This document shows positions 47,553 through 58,779 of a stretch of 64,000 nt of DNA, in pieces; the stretch's first letter is position 1, and the number at the start of each line of letters is the position of its first letter. The translations under genes and the position numbers were made by a program. Origin of the DNA: Tricholoma matsutake (lineage: Eukaryota; Basidiomycota; Agaricomycetes; Agaricales; Tricholomataceae); assembly GCA_026075535.2 (NCBI GenBank), contig AP026542.1:2666001-2730000 (forward strand), read 5' to 3'. The notes under the pieces were generated by a model. That model did not search any database, had not been told where the DNA came from, and saw only the letters and a list, made by a program, of their open reading frames with translations.

Positions 47553-48416
47553 AGATTCGAATGTAGTGTGAGTGTGCTTGTCACGATGCAAGAAATATAA
47601 CTACGACCTTTTGACGAGTGCTGATTGGACGTAATTTCCTTGGGTCAGGCAGGTGATCGGAAGTTGTATTTAATAGTTCAATTGACCCAGCAGCATAAAT
47701 CCTCATGTCAAGCATATGCCTATCAAAGTTTCACACCAGCAACGATACCGTGCGTTGCATCGTCCTACTTCGTGAGATCATTGATTTCTGCAATAGGTCA
47801 AGTACGAGGGAGCGGACTTCCTTGAGCTGGTATTTGTAAGGCTACAAGCAATGAATCGTCTTCGTGAAGCATGTTGCGGAATGTTCCTGTATTCCAGAAT
47901 CGCGCAATTCCATCAGCCTCGTGTTTAGCGTGAGGTGGTGGTGTCAATGTCCATCCCTGAGTAACGGCAGCACAACTGCGTTGAAAATGCGGTTCTTGGC
48001 ATGTAACAGTATGTCTGGCAGGGTCCTTTGACTGAATTCTAACACTGTTGCAACACTCCAGTGCTATAATCTTGGGGGATTTCGTTAGGGCAACCTATAT
48101 GAAAAAGATATGGCTACGCTCAGGGTGTGAGTCTCGGTCTGGAGAATGTTTGGTGTGGCGTGTTCTCCATCATCTTTGACAACGTGCAACTTTGCTTCAC
48201 CCTTGCCGGAGGTTATTCGCTTATTTCGTGTATTGAAGCGTCTGCTAAGGTGTGAATGAGCCACATCACTTACCATGCGAGGTCCAGGCCGTCCCGGTCA
48301 TGAAGCCAACGTTGTTCCTGTTCCCCAGCCCTTACTTAAAGCTAGGCATTTGCAAGGTTCAGGTTCGTCACCCACTCTTCTCTTCCTCTTCTACCTGGTC
48401 TCCATCCACTAGTAAG
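47553..48416. other. Intergenic, nothing recognised
   Basis: No family match or repeat. The 3' end presumably holds the promoter of the next gene (CT-rich at 48370-48400). Confidence 0.5.
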
Positions 48417-50286
48417 ATGCTGTTGTCTAAAGTTCTTGGGGTCATCGTCATTGCCCGCAACGGCGATCGCTACAACTATTATCAAGATCCCAAGACATAT
48501 GCTGCCTCCAACACGGAGACGACAGCCCTTGGCGTGGTCCGTATAGTTTCTCCATGTCGTGAACTGATATCTCATGGAAGCCCGACATCTTAGGCCGAGT
48601 CTCATCAACTGGGTACTGCTCTCCGCTCCGCATACTTTGACAGCACCTCGCCTTCGTACATCCAGGGCATGCGCACCGACCTCGTCGACAACAGCGAAGT
48701 ACACGTTCGTGTCAAGGCTGGCGTCGAGGGCACCGTCGTCTTTGACTCCGCCATCGCTCTCCTTCAAGGCCTATTCCCCCCGAACCCCCTGAACAAGATC
48801 AAGCTCGCAAATGAGACCACTGTCGTCGCACCTCTTGGCGGATATCAATATGTTCCCGGTACGTAATCATCGTTATTCTCTCCAACAGAGTGTTGGCTGA
48901 CGATGCAATATATGTTCATAGTTGAGACTGTTGAACCCGGTAATGACCGCTCGTTGGAAAGTTGGACCACCTGCCCGGTTCGTCTTGTCCTTCAATTTAG
49001 GTTCTGATAGTACCTTAGTCTGGAGGCTTTCAGGCGTTTGAGAAACACACGAAAGAATTCTATGCGTCGCGGGAGTTCAAGGACGTGGAGCGCGATGCGC
49101 AACCTTTCTTTCGCGCCGTTAAAGATTTCGTTTTTGGTCGGCCTACTACCCTGGAGAACATGGTATGTTGATGTCCCGTTCCAGCTTAAAACTGATCTCG
49201 AACGGAATGGTCTTTGCAGTGGAATGTGAGTTATCGTTGATATTGGTTTCGCAGAGGACAACGATTGAACGCACTGCTGCAGATCTACGACTTCATGAAC
49301 ACGGAACTCATTCACAACAAGACCTATGCATACCGTCTGCCCCCAACATTGATCGAACAAGCCCGTGGCCTTGCAGATTTCCATGAGGATGGCGTTTTCT
49401 CTGACAAGGACATCATCGGTATCGGGAACAGTTAGTCAAAGCATACTTTCTGTTCAAGTTGACGATGAGCTCACACCTTGTGGCTAGTTGCTGGTCGCAC
49501 GCTCCTGCATAGCATTCTCACCTCTCTCGAGCGCATCGCATTCAACGGCGACCCCTTGCAGTTCTTGCTGATCGAGACCACCTATCAGCCATTCATTTCA
49601 TTCTTCCACCAGACTGGCATTGTCAATGAGCACCCAGAGCTGAAGGGCATCCGTATGTGTCGCTTCTTGTGATTTAAATATGTATTCATCCGCATGGTCA
49701 TAGCCAACTACGCTTCCGCTATTGCCATCGAGTTGCGCCGAGGAGAGCCCCCCGACCTCCGTGACTTCCTCCGCATCAAATTCAAGAATGGCACCTCCGA
49801 CAGTTTCAAGGATGTTCACGTTTTTGGCCACCACGCAGATATTCCGTTGACCGAATTCATCTACAAGGCTGAGGTAACGCATTCTTCGCGGATATGATAG
49901 CGATTCTCATACTTACTGCAATTTCACAGAATGCCGCTATCACCACCAACAAGCATTGGCGAGAAGTCTGTGGCATCAAGAATTCCCCGGTCTACGATGT
50001 CTTTTCGAGCCCATCTCCCAACAAGACCCAGGCTGCCTTCTCCGGCGCCTTTGCATTCGTCGCATTACTCTGCCTGTTCATTGCCACCAAGCTCATCCGA
50101 CGGAGCAGGGCAAAGGCCCGCGAGGCTCGGCTCAGGCTGGAGGGTGATGAGGTGAGTTCAGTTGTCCATAATTACGGCTCCATCGCGCATGGGAGGACTG
50201 AATGGTATGGCGGGGATCCTACCATTCAAATTGCGCCTGGCGACCGACCCTTCATGGTCTCGAGTGCTTCGTGGCTTGGCATGTGA
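48417..50286 (+). CDS. Histidine-phosphatase (clade 2) homologue, membrane-anchored, catalytic motif altered
   Basis: Nine exons (48417-48533, 48594-48858, 48922-48977, 49034-49162, 49220-49225, 49283-49430, 49488-49652, 49704-49873, 49930-50286) sum to 1413 bases, giving 470 residues. The fold resembles fungal acid-phosphatase-like histidine phosphatases (PSYIQGMRTDL, YDFMNTELIHNKTYAYRLPP, FNGDPLQFLLIETTYQPF). The usual RHGxR motif near the N-terminus reads IARNGDR (residues about 12-18), so the phosphate-accepting His is Asn. The C-terminal HD motif is not evident either (VFGHHADIPLTEFIY). One membrane segment lies at about residues 387-407 (FSGAFAFVALLCLFIATKL), followed by a short basic tail. 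It may be a pseudoenzyme. Exon 5 is only six bases (Trp-Asn). The last exon contains a GTGAGT that could be a further donor, so the C-terminal tail is tentative. Confidence 0.8.
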
Positions 50287-51424
50287 CTCCTCGCAGGTGG
50301 CCATGGCCGTTGAGTTGTCGGATTCCAACCAATATGTATTGGCGTCCGCTTACCTGTTTCTCGCAGAGTCTTCAAGTCCACCCACCCGTCATGGAGAAAA
50401 GAAGGCTGATATAAAGTGGTGGTCTCGAGCATCTTTTGTTTCGGACGATTCGCAGGATTTTTGTCTCCGTAAACATCATTCTCGCTCGTTCTGTAGCAGC
50501 GAAAAGCATTTGTTTGTGTCTCGATGATACTATTTTACTAATGTATTCATGATCTCCTACCATAAATATCGATTTCACGCCACGTAAGGAGGGTCCTCCG
50601 GCTTTACAGTCGCCTCTGTCTTAACCTGTGATAACCCATAACCTCCCATAAGCCATATACTTTCTCATATCCACCGAGTAAAAAACTTCTGAAAAAATCT
50701 GGTATCTTCAACTCCTCAGAAACCCTTTCACCTCGTTCAGTTCCCATCACTTCCTTCCTGGGACTTTTGCATATATGTACAGTCGGAACTTTTGGTTCCC
50801 TTCCTGCCTTATATGGTAGTTTACAGTCACGTGCATGGTTGACAAATTGTCAACTTTCATAATCAAATGCCATGTGGCATTACTTTTCTGTGACAACCTG
50901 TCAGATTAGGAAGTCTTGATGGATAGTAAGGAGACTCGGAGAATGGCAAAATCTACCAACATTTTAATATATATGTTTGAATTTTTATGAAGCTTGAGTG
51001 AAAGCTGTCTGAGAAATAAGATGTGCAAACTTTGGCAGTTATATCACTGTCTTATCAAATGAAAGATGCAACAAACTTCTGCATGTTATTTCAAGTTGTC
51101 TGAGAAATCAAGTTTGCCATGTGAAACAGGTTTAATGGTACTTTAAACAATTCCTTTCTTTCCCAACTCCTCCATGATGTTCATGGGAATGACCTGATGT
51201 GCAAGGGGACTAGGAGGTGCATGTGTTTCTCCTATTTTTTACATTCGTCCTATATTTTTCCTCACCTCATTTCCTTCTATTCTTCATTTTCTATGATTTT
51301 TCCTTATTTTATTACTAATTTCCTGTAAGCATGGCTTACATCAGATGACTGTTATGATGTATTTACATACTTACATATCATCACACCCTCGAACACTTAC
51401 TTACGAACTTGCTTCCTTCCTCTC
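50287..51424. other. Intergenic; contains a T-rich repeat shared with 57.6 kb
   Basis: No gene was found. Bases of about 51211-51322 (TTTCTCCTATTTTTTA ... TTTTCCTTATTTTATTACTA) match about 57601-57731 at high identity, so the copia element at 51.4 kb has landed in or beside an older repeat. Confidence 0.6.
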
Positions 51425-51429
51425 ACCAC

Positions 51430-51725
51430 TGTTGGAGCAGACTATATACGCTGCACAGGGGAAGAGACAACACGTTCCTTACAACCTACCTGGGGTTTAG
51501 TTAGACTTACAGCTAGGGTTAGCAGAGGTAAGAACACTGTATTCCTACTACGGTACAGGTTCTCCTTATATACATAATATTAAGGATGTCACATGACTCG
51601 GGAATGTGTTTACCGCATGTATGCGCAGTAACATGCGTATGCTGCATGTATCGCCTCATGTATACATGTGTATGCTGCATGTATTGCCTCATGTATACAG
51701 CATGCATCAGGGATTAATTTCAACA
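51430..51725 (-). repeat. 3' LTR of the copia element (296 bases)
   Basis: In plus-strand reading it begins TGTTGGAGCAGAC and ends AATTTCAACA, with TG...CA ends. It carries an extra tandem unit (ATGCTGCATGTAT...CTCATGTATACA twice, about 51630-51705) compared with the other LTR. Confidence 0.92.
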
Positions 51726-51757
51726 CCCCCCCTCAAACTGTACAGCGCTCTAAGCAG

Positions 51758-54700
51758 CTAAGTTTGAATCTCAAAAGTAATTCCGAGAGAGTCTCTAAAT
51801 TTCCTGAATAGGACGGTGCCAAGGTTCTTTGTGAACATGTCAGCCGGATTATCACTTCCAGGAATGAAAACGACTGTGACTTTGTCATTTTCTATGCATT
51901 CATGGGTGTAGTGGTAGCGAATGTCTATATGTTTGGTCCTTCTTTCCTGAACTGGATTTGATCCAATAAAGATGGATCCTTGATTATCAGCGCAGATTGG
52001 TATGCGCTTCAGTGTATATCCAAGTTCCTGGAATAAGGACTCTATCCACACTATCTGCTGACAAGTGTCAGAGAGAGCCATGTATTCGGCTTCTGTGGAT
52101 GACAGTGCTACAGTTTTTTGTAAACGGGACTGCCAGCACACAATGCCACTCACCAGAGTAGCAAAGTAACCCATTGTAGATCAGCGCTTGACTGTGTCAG
52201 CTGCCCAATCAGAATCTGTGAAGGCCTGTAGCCCCTCGGATTTCTCTCCATCATAGACCATACTGTACTTCTGGGTTCCCACCAGATAGCGCATTATGTA
52301 CATTGCTTTGTCTAGATGTTCTTGGCTAGGATTAGCCGAGAATTGCGACATCTTGATTACCGTGTAAGCGATATCAGGTCGCGTTCCGAGCATCAGATAC
52401 AATAAAGATCCGATCACAGACTGATATTTTGATCTAAGTGCCGCGTTTGGCGTCGCTGTGTTCTCCGACGGTTTGTAGCCAGTCGGGAGCGGAGTGGGGG
52501 CAATCTTGGCATTTGTCATCTCGAACCTCTCAAGCACTTTGGCGAGATATTCTGTTTGATCGAGTTTGACTTTTGCAGCGGTCTGGGTGACGCGCATGCC
52601 TAAGAATTCCGTGACTTTTTCAGTACTATGGCACTCCCAATGCTTCAGGCAAGCATTCTTCTTTTCATCCACAAGTTTCTTGTTCTTGCCCATGAACAAG
52701 CCATCATCAACATAGACTAGCGCAATAACGATGCTGCCTGTCTTAGGATCCTTGTGTATGAAGATGCCAGCATCGGAGCTGGCGCGCACGAACCCAATGG
52801 TGCGCATAAATGCCTCTAGCTCTTTCCACCATGCTAGTGAAGCCTGTTTAAGGCCATACAATGCTCGGCGTAAGCGCATTACTTTGCGCTCTTTACCCTC
52901 GAGTTTGAAACCCTCGGGTTGATCCATATAGATCTCCTCATCAAGTTTGCCGTATAAAAATGCGGTTTTTACATCTAGACCAGTCATATACATGCCTTCT
53001 AGAGACGCAAGGGCAAACATGAGGCGTACGGTCTCATAGCGGACTACTGGTGAGAAAATCTCATCAAAGTCAACGCCTTTGACTTGTGAAAAGCCTTTGG
53101 CCACGAGTCTGGCTCGTTTTCTTCCGTCCGATTTCACAGAGAAAACCCATCTATTTTTGATCGTTTTTCGATCATGTGGAAGATCGACGATGTCATAGAC
53201 TTGTCGCTTGCGAAGAGCCTCTAACTCTTCACGACAAGCCTGTTTCCACTCAAGTTGCTGCTGCCGGGGTAGGCGCGCAATATCGCGAAATTGGTTTGGA
53301 ACTAGGCTTTTTCCACTTGATGGTGTGACTGCTTTTGACAACAGCCAGCGGATAAGCTCATCTCCACCTTCCTTGGTTATCTTTTTAATATAACCTGCTT
53401 CGTCCGGTTCCCCCATTGGGTAATCATGTTCTTGATTATTGGAATCGGGCACACTCTCATGGGGTGCCGAACTCGGTCCAGTAACCGGTTCTTGCTGTTG
53501 AGGTCGTGGTCGTGTTCGGTTATGATCCAAATCTTGACCCACAGACTTCTTCCAATATTGATCATGCGCAATGTCTCTCTCTATGTCAGAGGGGAGTCGC
53601 TGTTCTCCATAGGTATTGCCGGGACGGTTTGGGATTTTCCTCTGCCTGCCTGATCGACGGGGCAATTGCTGCCATTCCTGTTGATCTTCACGTCTTGGAT
53701 GAAAGTCCTCAGTGCTAACTGGAGGCGGTGGAGGAGGAGCGTTAGTCGCATCGTCATGCGCCTTTTGCTCGCTTGGTAAATCATCATCATCATCTTCTGA
53801 TGATGGAGGAAGGGGCGGATTTTGTGGCGGTATAGGGTCATCACCATCCATTCCAGATGAGTGGTCGTCATCTTCTGGTTCTGGTGGAAAATCACCAAGG
53901 TCTGTCTTGGCAGGAGTTTTAGCTCCGGGACAGTATGGGAACATCGTTTCATCAAATAGTGCTGTAGCACCAATGAATATTGCGCCGTTTCGTCGCATGA
54001 AACGATATGCTTTAATGCCATCTTCTACTCCAAGGTACGTCATTAGCTCCGATCGAGGAGACAATGTTGTTGGACGTTTTTCCTTTGGTAGATAGACATA
54101 AGCACCGCAACCGAAGACCTTCAGATTGTTTAGATCTGGGCGGACCTTTGTCAGGTCCTCAAAAGGTGTCAGCCATTTCAGGCGCCTTATTGGGGTTCGG
54201 TTGTATAAATGTGTTGCATGTTCTATGCAAAATTCCCACCATGATTGTGGTAGACAAGCGGTGAATCGCAGGGTTTGCGACTTTTCCATTATTGTCCTTA
54301 TAGCGTGCTCTGCGCGCCCGTTCTGTTGATGAACGTGGGGTGCAGACATCTCTATTTTGATGCCTAAATCCTTGAGCTGTTTTTGTAGCTCACGATCCTT
54401 GAACTCCCCCCCTGGATTGACACGCCAGCGCTTGATTGTAGCGCCATATTGGGTCTTAGCCATCGCTTGAAATTGTCTAATCGCTGCAGCAGCATCAGAT
54501 TTCTTTCTAAGGCATTGGACCCAAATATGTGACGTTTTGTCATCCAGAAATACAATGAAGTATTTATGTTTGTGGTACGATAGTACCGGGAGTTCCTTTA
54601 GGTCGGAATGTATTAATTCAAAGGATTTGTCAGCTCATGAGTCTGACTCGGGAAAAGATTTTGAGGTCATTTTCCCTTCTGCACACCCTGGACATATAAT

Positions 54701-56623
54701 TTTGTCTTTAGGAATAATTAAATTCCTTGGGAATTTTATGGTGCTTTTAGGCATTTTCCCTAGCACCTCTTTGGATGGGTGTCCAAGTCGCCTATGCCAA
54801 GTCAAGTAGTCAGCAACATAAATGGTCGCGACATTAACCTTTTTGGTGCTCAATATATGAGTCCGAGCCCAATAGATCGTGTCATTCCTCCTTAGAGGGA
54901 CACAATGCATGATTGGGTTTCCATGCTCGATGAATGAAATGTATGCGGAGGAACCACACACATCACTTCCGTCTTGTAAAAAGACCCCCATTGACATCAA
55001 TTGAGTATTAATGTCGGGTATGTAGTAGACGGGGTATAGTCACATTTCACGCGTCTCTGACTTCCCATTACATACTACCTGGTGTCTAATGAAGACTGCT
55101 CCTTTTCCTACTATATGAGTAGTACCAGTGGCCGTTTGGACCAAGGTAGAGTCCTTTCTCGGTAAAGGCTCGTAAGAAGCAAAATCTTTCATTTCACCAG
55201 TGAAGTGTTTTGATGCGCCTGAATCTATGATCCAGTCGGCACCTTTCTTACAATCTCCCTTTGCACACATAGCACATATATTAAGATCTACATAATTCCA
55301 TGATACATTTAATAGCAGTAAAATTTCACATGAAAAGTTCGCTGTATTCATAGGAATTTTAATCTTAGTGCTTGTGGCAGGGAAAAGGACTGACCTGTCA
55401 TCATACGCCCCTGTGTCAAGGGGTTCATCGACGAGCATTTCGTCGACGGCTTTCCACACTTCCTCGTCAGTTACTGGAGGTTCGGATCCGAGGGAGATGG
55501 TATCATCTTCTACCTCCTCGATCGTTGCCTCGGTTTCTGGCTCTATCCTCCTTCTCTTACCTTCTCGCACCGTAATGTGCTCTTCCAGCGGTCGCAGGTT
55601 TTTCGCGCTGCGTGGAAGTTGCATGCGCTTGAGGGTGTCTTGAGCTTGCTGGTATTCGGTGTAAACCGAGCGAGAAGAGGAGGCCGCGCCTGTGTATGCC
55701 TGTGCAGGCGGTCGGCGGCGAGGATCCCTTGTGGGAGTGTGTTCGCGTCGCTCGATGCGCTGTATGAGCGGCATCGGCGGTATGATGGTGCCATTACCAT
55801 TTATGGTGGTAAAGGCGTTGGAGGCGAGGTGGGTATGTTTCTCCTTTGGTTTCTCCTCCTTAGTCTTTCTGTCCCCACGTCGTCCACGTTTTCGGGACGA
55901 GTCTCCGTTGCTGTTTTGCCCTTCTTTGGGCTGCCATTTGGGGTTTCCCCCCTTGTGCTTAACAGCGGAAAGTTTGTTGGCCTGAGGCTGGCCAGCGGGC
56001 TTTCCAACTGCTGTGCGCCTTGAGGCTTCAGCAACAATGGAGTCCTTGACATGTTTAAATGTCAAGGCGCTAGTGGCGGTCGTGTTAAGGACCGTTGCAG
56101 ACAATGAGTCGTACTCACGTGGCATCGCAGCAAGTAAAATCATCGCCTGTACTAGCTCGGGGATGGCGACATTAGCAGCCGTGAGGCGCTCAAATTTGTC
56201 AGCCATTCTTGCAATCTCCGGTGCGGGGTTCGCAGCCGGGATTTTGATTGCTATTGTGGACCTAAAGTCCACGAAGACTTGGGAGGGGCCGTCCACACCA
56301 TAATCGGTGCGGATGAGATCCCACACCTCCTCAGCAGTGTCCTTTGTGTTGGCACGCTGCTGAATGGAGGGGGCCAGGCAGAGCACTAGGCTACCAATAG
56401 CCTGGTCATTTTTGTTGCTCCAGGTCTGGAGCTTGGCATTAGCGTCCGCTACCAAGGTAGCGTTCGTCGCCGTCAAGGGAGGCGCCGGGGGCGGTTTTTG
56501 CTCTGCCCCGCTAGTTATTTGCCAGAGGCCCTGAGACCTGAGCCACGCCTTCATTGAGTCGGCCCATAGAATGTAATTTGATCCATCGAAAGTTTGAACG
56601 AGTTTTTCAAGAGTTGAAGACAT
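51758..56623 (-). pseudogene. Copia gag-pol, interrupted by three TGA codons
   Basis: ATG 56623 (MSSTLEKLVQTFDGSNYILW) opens a copia gag. The protease motif WIIDSGASKHFTG is near 55220. The integrase zinc motif (WHRRLGHPS...CPGCAEGK) lies at 54700-54800. The core has HSDLKELPVLSYHKHKYFIV and the Glu block HQQNGRAEHAIRTI, but the middle Asp position reads RVNPGGEF, so the catalytic Asp looks lost. RT follows (VVRYETVRLMFALASLEGMY, ALYGLKQASLAWW, LVYVDDGLFMG). RNase H (LSSTEAEYMALSD, HIDIRYHYTHE, NPADMFTKNLG) ends at 51758. TGA interrupts at 55040-55042, 54635-54637 and 52181-52183. All three are in one common frame where neighbouring sequence expects Arg. Confidence 0.92.
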
Positions 56624-56857
56624 GATTCTGTGGTGGCAGCTGTTAAAAGCGCTCAATCAGTCTTTTTACTCAATAAAACACGTTTAACGTTCTCAGGAGA
56701 AAACACTCCTTCAGAGTGGTTAACCCTAGTCAACCTAGGTTTTATATGCAGCTCGCAGGGAGCGCAATGCAGCTCACGAAGAGCGCAAGGTTATAATTTG
56801 GAGACGATGAAGTCAACGTCGTTCGCAGCTAATTAAAGCGCGTTCGCGACGTGCCCA

Positions 56858-56872
56858 GCAGGGCCCATAACC
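56858..56872 (-). other. Primer-binding site matching the initiator-tRNA anticodon arm
   Basis: Directly inside the 5' LTR the minus strand reads GGTTATGGGCCCTG. Its complement (CAGGGCCCATAACC) resembles the anticodon stem-loop, including the CAU anticodon, of initiator methionine tRNA rather than a tRNA 3' end. Drosophila copia and yeast Ty5 prime this way with a half-tRNA. I infer the same here. Confidence 0.65.
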
Positions 56873-57144
56873 TGTTGGAGCAGACTATATACGCTGCACA
56901 GGGGAAGAGACAACACGTTCCTTACAACCTACCTGGGGTTTAGTTAGACTTACAGCTAGGGTTAGCAGAGGTAAGAACACTGTATTCCTACTATGGTACA
57001 GGTTCTCCTTATATACATAATATTAAGGATGTCACATGACTCGGGAATGTGTTTACCGCATGTATGCGCAGTAAGCACAGTAACATGTGTATGCTGCATG
57101 TATTGCCTCATGTATACAGCATGCATCAGGGATTAATTTCAACA
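56873..57144 (-). repeat. 5' LTR of the copia element (272 bases)
   Basis: It is nearly identical to the LTR at 51430-51725, with at least one CG/TG difference, an extra GCACAGTA and one fewer internal repeat unit. A TTATATACATAA element near 57012 is a TATA candidate. Confidence 0.92.
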
Positions 57145-57149
57145 ACCAC

Positions 57150-58205
57150 CATCTCATATCATGACAAGCTTAGTTCTAGACATCTGGAATACTATGCCGT
57201 ATCCTGTTATGACCCCATGTGATAAGAAGTGAGTGCTAGATCTAGTTATCTCTCTGTCCTCCCTTTTCCTAGTGCTTGTCTGTCCCAATATTAGGGACAG
57301 GCACACATTCCCCTTTTTTATCATGTTTGTGCATATTGACAGTTTTATTTCTATCTCCAAACCTTACTCTGCGGACTTTCAAATGGGTGGAAACACATTT
57401 AGAGTTTGGAGTTAGAAAATCATAGACCTGTGACAGATCCCTAGTACATGAGCAAGCATCAATGTATAGGGACCTGTACATCTGAGTTTAAATTGATAGG
57501 ACATTACAATATGATAGGATAGGATTCTGATACAGAAACTACTCTGTATGACATCCACCCCTTGGTGTGACATCATTCAGCAGCCTCAATCTGCCTATGT
57601 AAGGTGACTAGGGACTCGGGGGGGTGCCCTGTGTATTTCTCCTATTTTTTATGTTTGTCCTATATTTTTCCTCACTTCATTTCCTTCTATTCTTCATTTT
57701 CTATGATTTTTCCTTATTTTATTACTATTTCCCTTTCTATCACATTTGTGCATGTTGACAGTTTTATATTTAGAGGCAGAGCACCCCTTCCAAGGGGGTG
57801 CTGGCCCGGGAATCCCATATCAGTGCCCAGTTAGTTAGTCCAGCCACAGGCTATGAAAAAAAAGGACACCTCCGGAACAGGACCTCAGAACACCAAATTG
57901 AGTACATTAAAACATATTATTAGTATCCACAGACAGTGTGGAGAGTGGTACAGCTTTAGGAAGGCCTCTAGCACCAGAAAGCGAGTGAAAAAACATATGC
58001 CTTGAATGTCTTTCCATATTTGGACAATTTCTTTTTTCTTGCGTCATCAGTCAATGCAAGCTACCCACCACACTCGTATTTGCTGCACCAGAAAACTATT
58101 TGATTGAAAACATGAGCACTGTTCAAGAGTCTATAGTATGTGTCACAGATTCTAGGTATAAAGCAACATTGATGATCTAATCAAGACAGTGGAAATGAAG
58201 GCAGC
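57150..58205. repeat. Mosaic of dispersed non-coding repeats
   Basis: It contains the T-rich repeat shared with 51.2 kb (about 57601-57731), a short inverted repeat GCACCCCTT/AAGGGGGTGC (about 57780-57800) and a CATCCACCCCTTGG segment (about 57550-57605) resembling 63046-63095. No gene could be assigned. Confidence 0.55.
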
Positions 58206-58546
58206 GTGAACAATGCAAATCACATACAGGTGGCAGCAACAGAAATTGAAATTCCTAAGGAATCAGGACAGTCGAAGCGCAAAAGGGTTCCACGCAAACT
58301 TGCAGACACACTGAATGGGTGTTTATGCAGGCAAGTCCTCGACAGTTCATTGAATGGGGTACTTGAGTGCAAACAAGCTGGTTGCAAGACTCAGTGGGTA
58401 AGTACAGCATATTATGAGCACTGATGAATTTTCTGACTCACTTTATATGTCCAGTATCATCTACAATGTGTAGAACTTGAGCTAGAGCCACGTAATTGGG
58501 TGTGCATCGCCTGTGAGGCATCCAGGCGAGGACATGGAGGGAAGCG
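58206..58546 (+). pseudogene. PHD-type zinc-finger gene, cut by an LTR element
   Basis: A basic stretch (ESGQSKRKRVPRKLADTLN) leads to a PHD-like C4HC3 finger in two exons: CLCRQVLDSSLNGVLECKQA, GCKTQW, then after a 56-base intron (GTAAGT at 58399) YHLQCVELELEPRNWVCIAC. The exon ends GRGHGGKR-like at the insertion point of the LTR element (58547), whose duplicated target AAGCG is part of the Lys-Arg codons. After the element (62902) the reading resumes AAGCGCAAATGA, so the original protein probably ended two codons later. This finger type occurs at the end of multi-copy transposon-related proteins in basidiomycetes. The upstream exons were not found. Confidence 0.65.
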
Positions 58547-58739
58547 TGTAGTGATCCCCACCAACCCCAGGGGGATCAAGTTTGTATCTATTATATTCTG
58601 AGGCAGCTGGTTTCTATAAAACCAGCTATTTCCTAATTTGTACCTTAGTTTACACCAGATCACTCACTCAACCCAATTTATATGTTATTTGTGTCATTGC
58701 CCAGTGTGATCTAACTTAAACTACCCCTGACTCACTATA
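58547..58739 (+). repeat. 5' LTR of the RT-less element
   Basis: It begins TGTAGTGATCCCC and ends CTCACTATA. TTCTATAAAACC (about 58612) is a TATA candidate. It differs from the right LTR at about ten positions, mainly transitions, so the insertion is not very recent. Confidence 0.88.
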
Positions 58740-58779
58740 CTTTTTTTGACATAAAAAGTCATATACAACTCAAAACAAC

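Larger units (their letters stand above)
51425..57149 (-). mobile_element. Full-length Ty1/copia retrotransposon with target duplication
   Basis: The LTRs at 51430-51725 and 56873-57144 enclose gag-pol on the minus strand. ACCAC flanks both ends (51425-51429 and 57145-57149), a perfect 5-base target duplication. The domain order gag, protease, integrase, RT, RNase H defines copia. The coding region carries three nonsense codons (55040-55042, 54635-54637 and just below 52184), so the copy is not autonomous as read. Confidence 0.95.

Noticed and set aside
48342..48767. Minus-strand 141-codon frame over the phosphatase 5' end
   Set aside because: It is the reverse of a well-supported multi-exon gene on the plus strand.
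55368..56303. Plus-strand frames of 90-148 codons over copia gag
   Set aside because: They are antisense shadows of the minus-strand gag frame.
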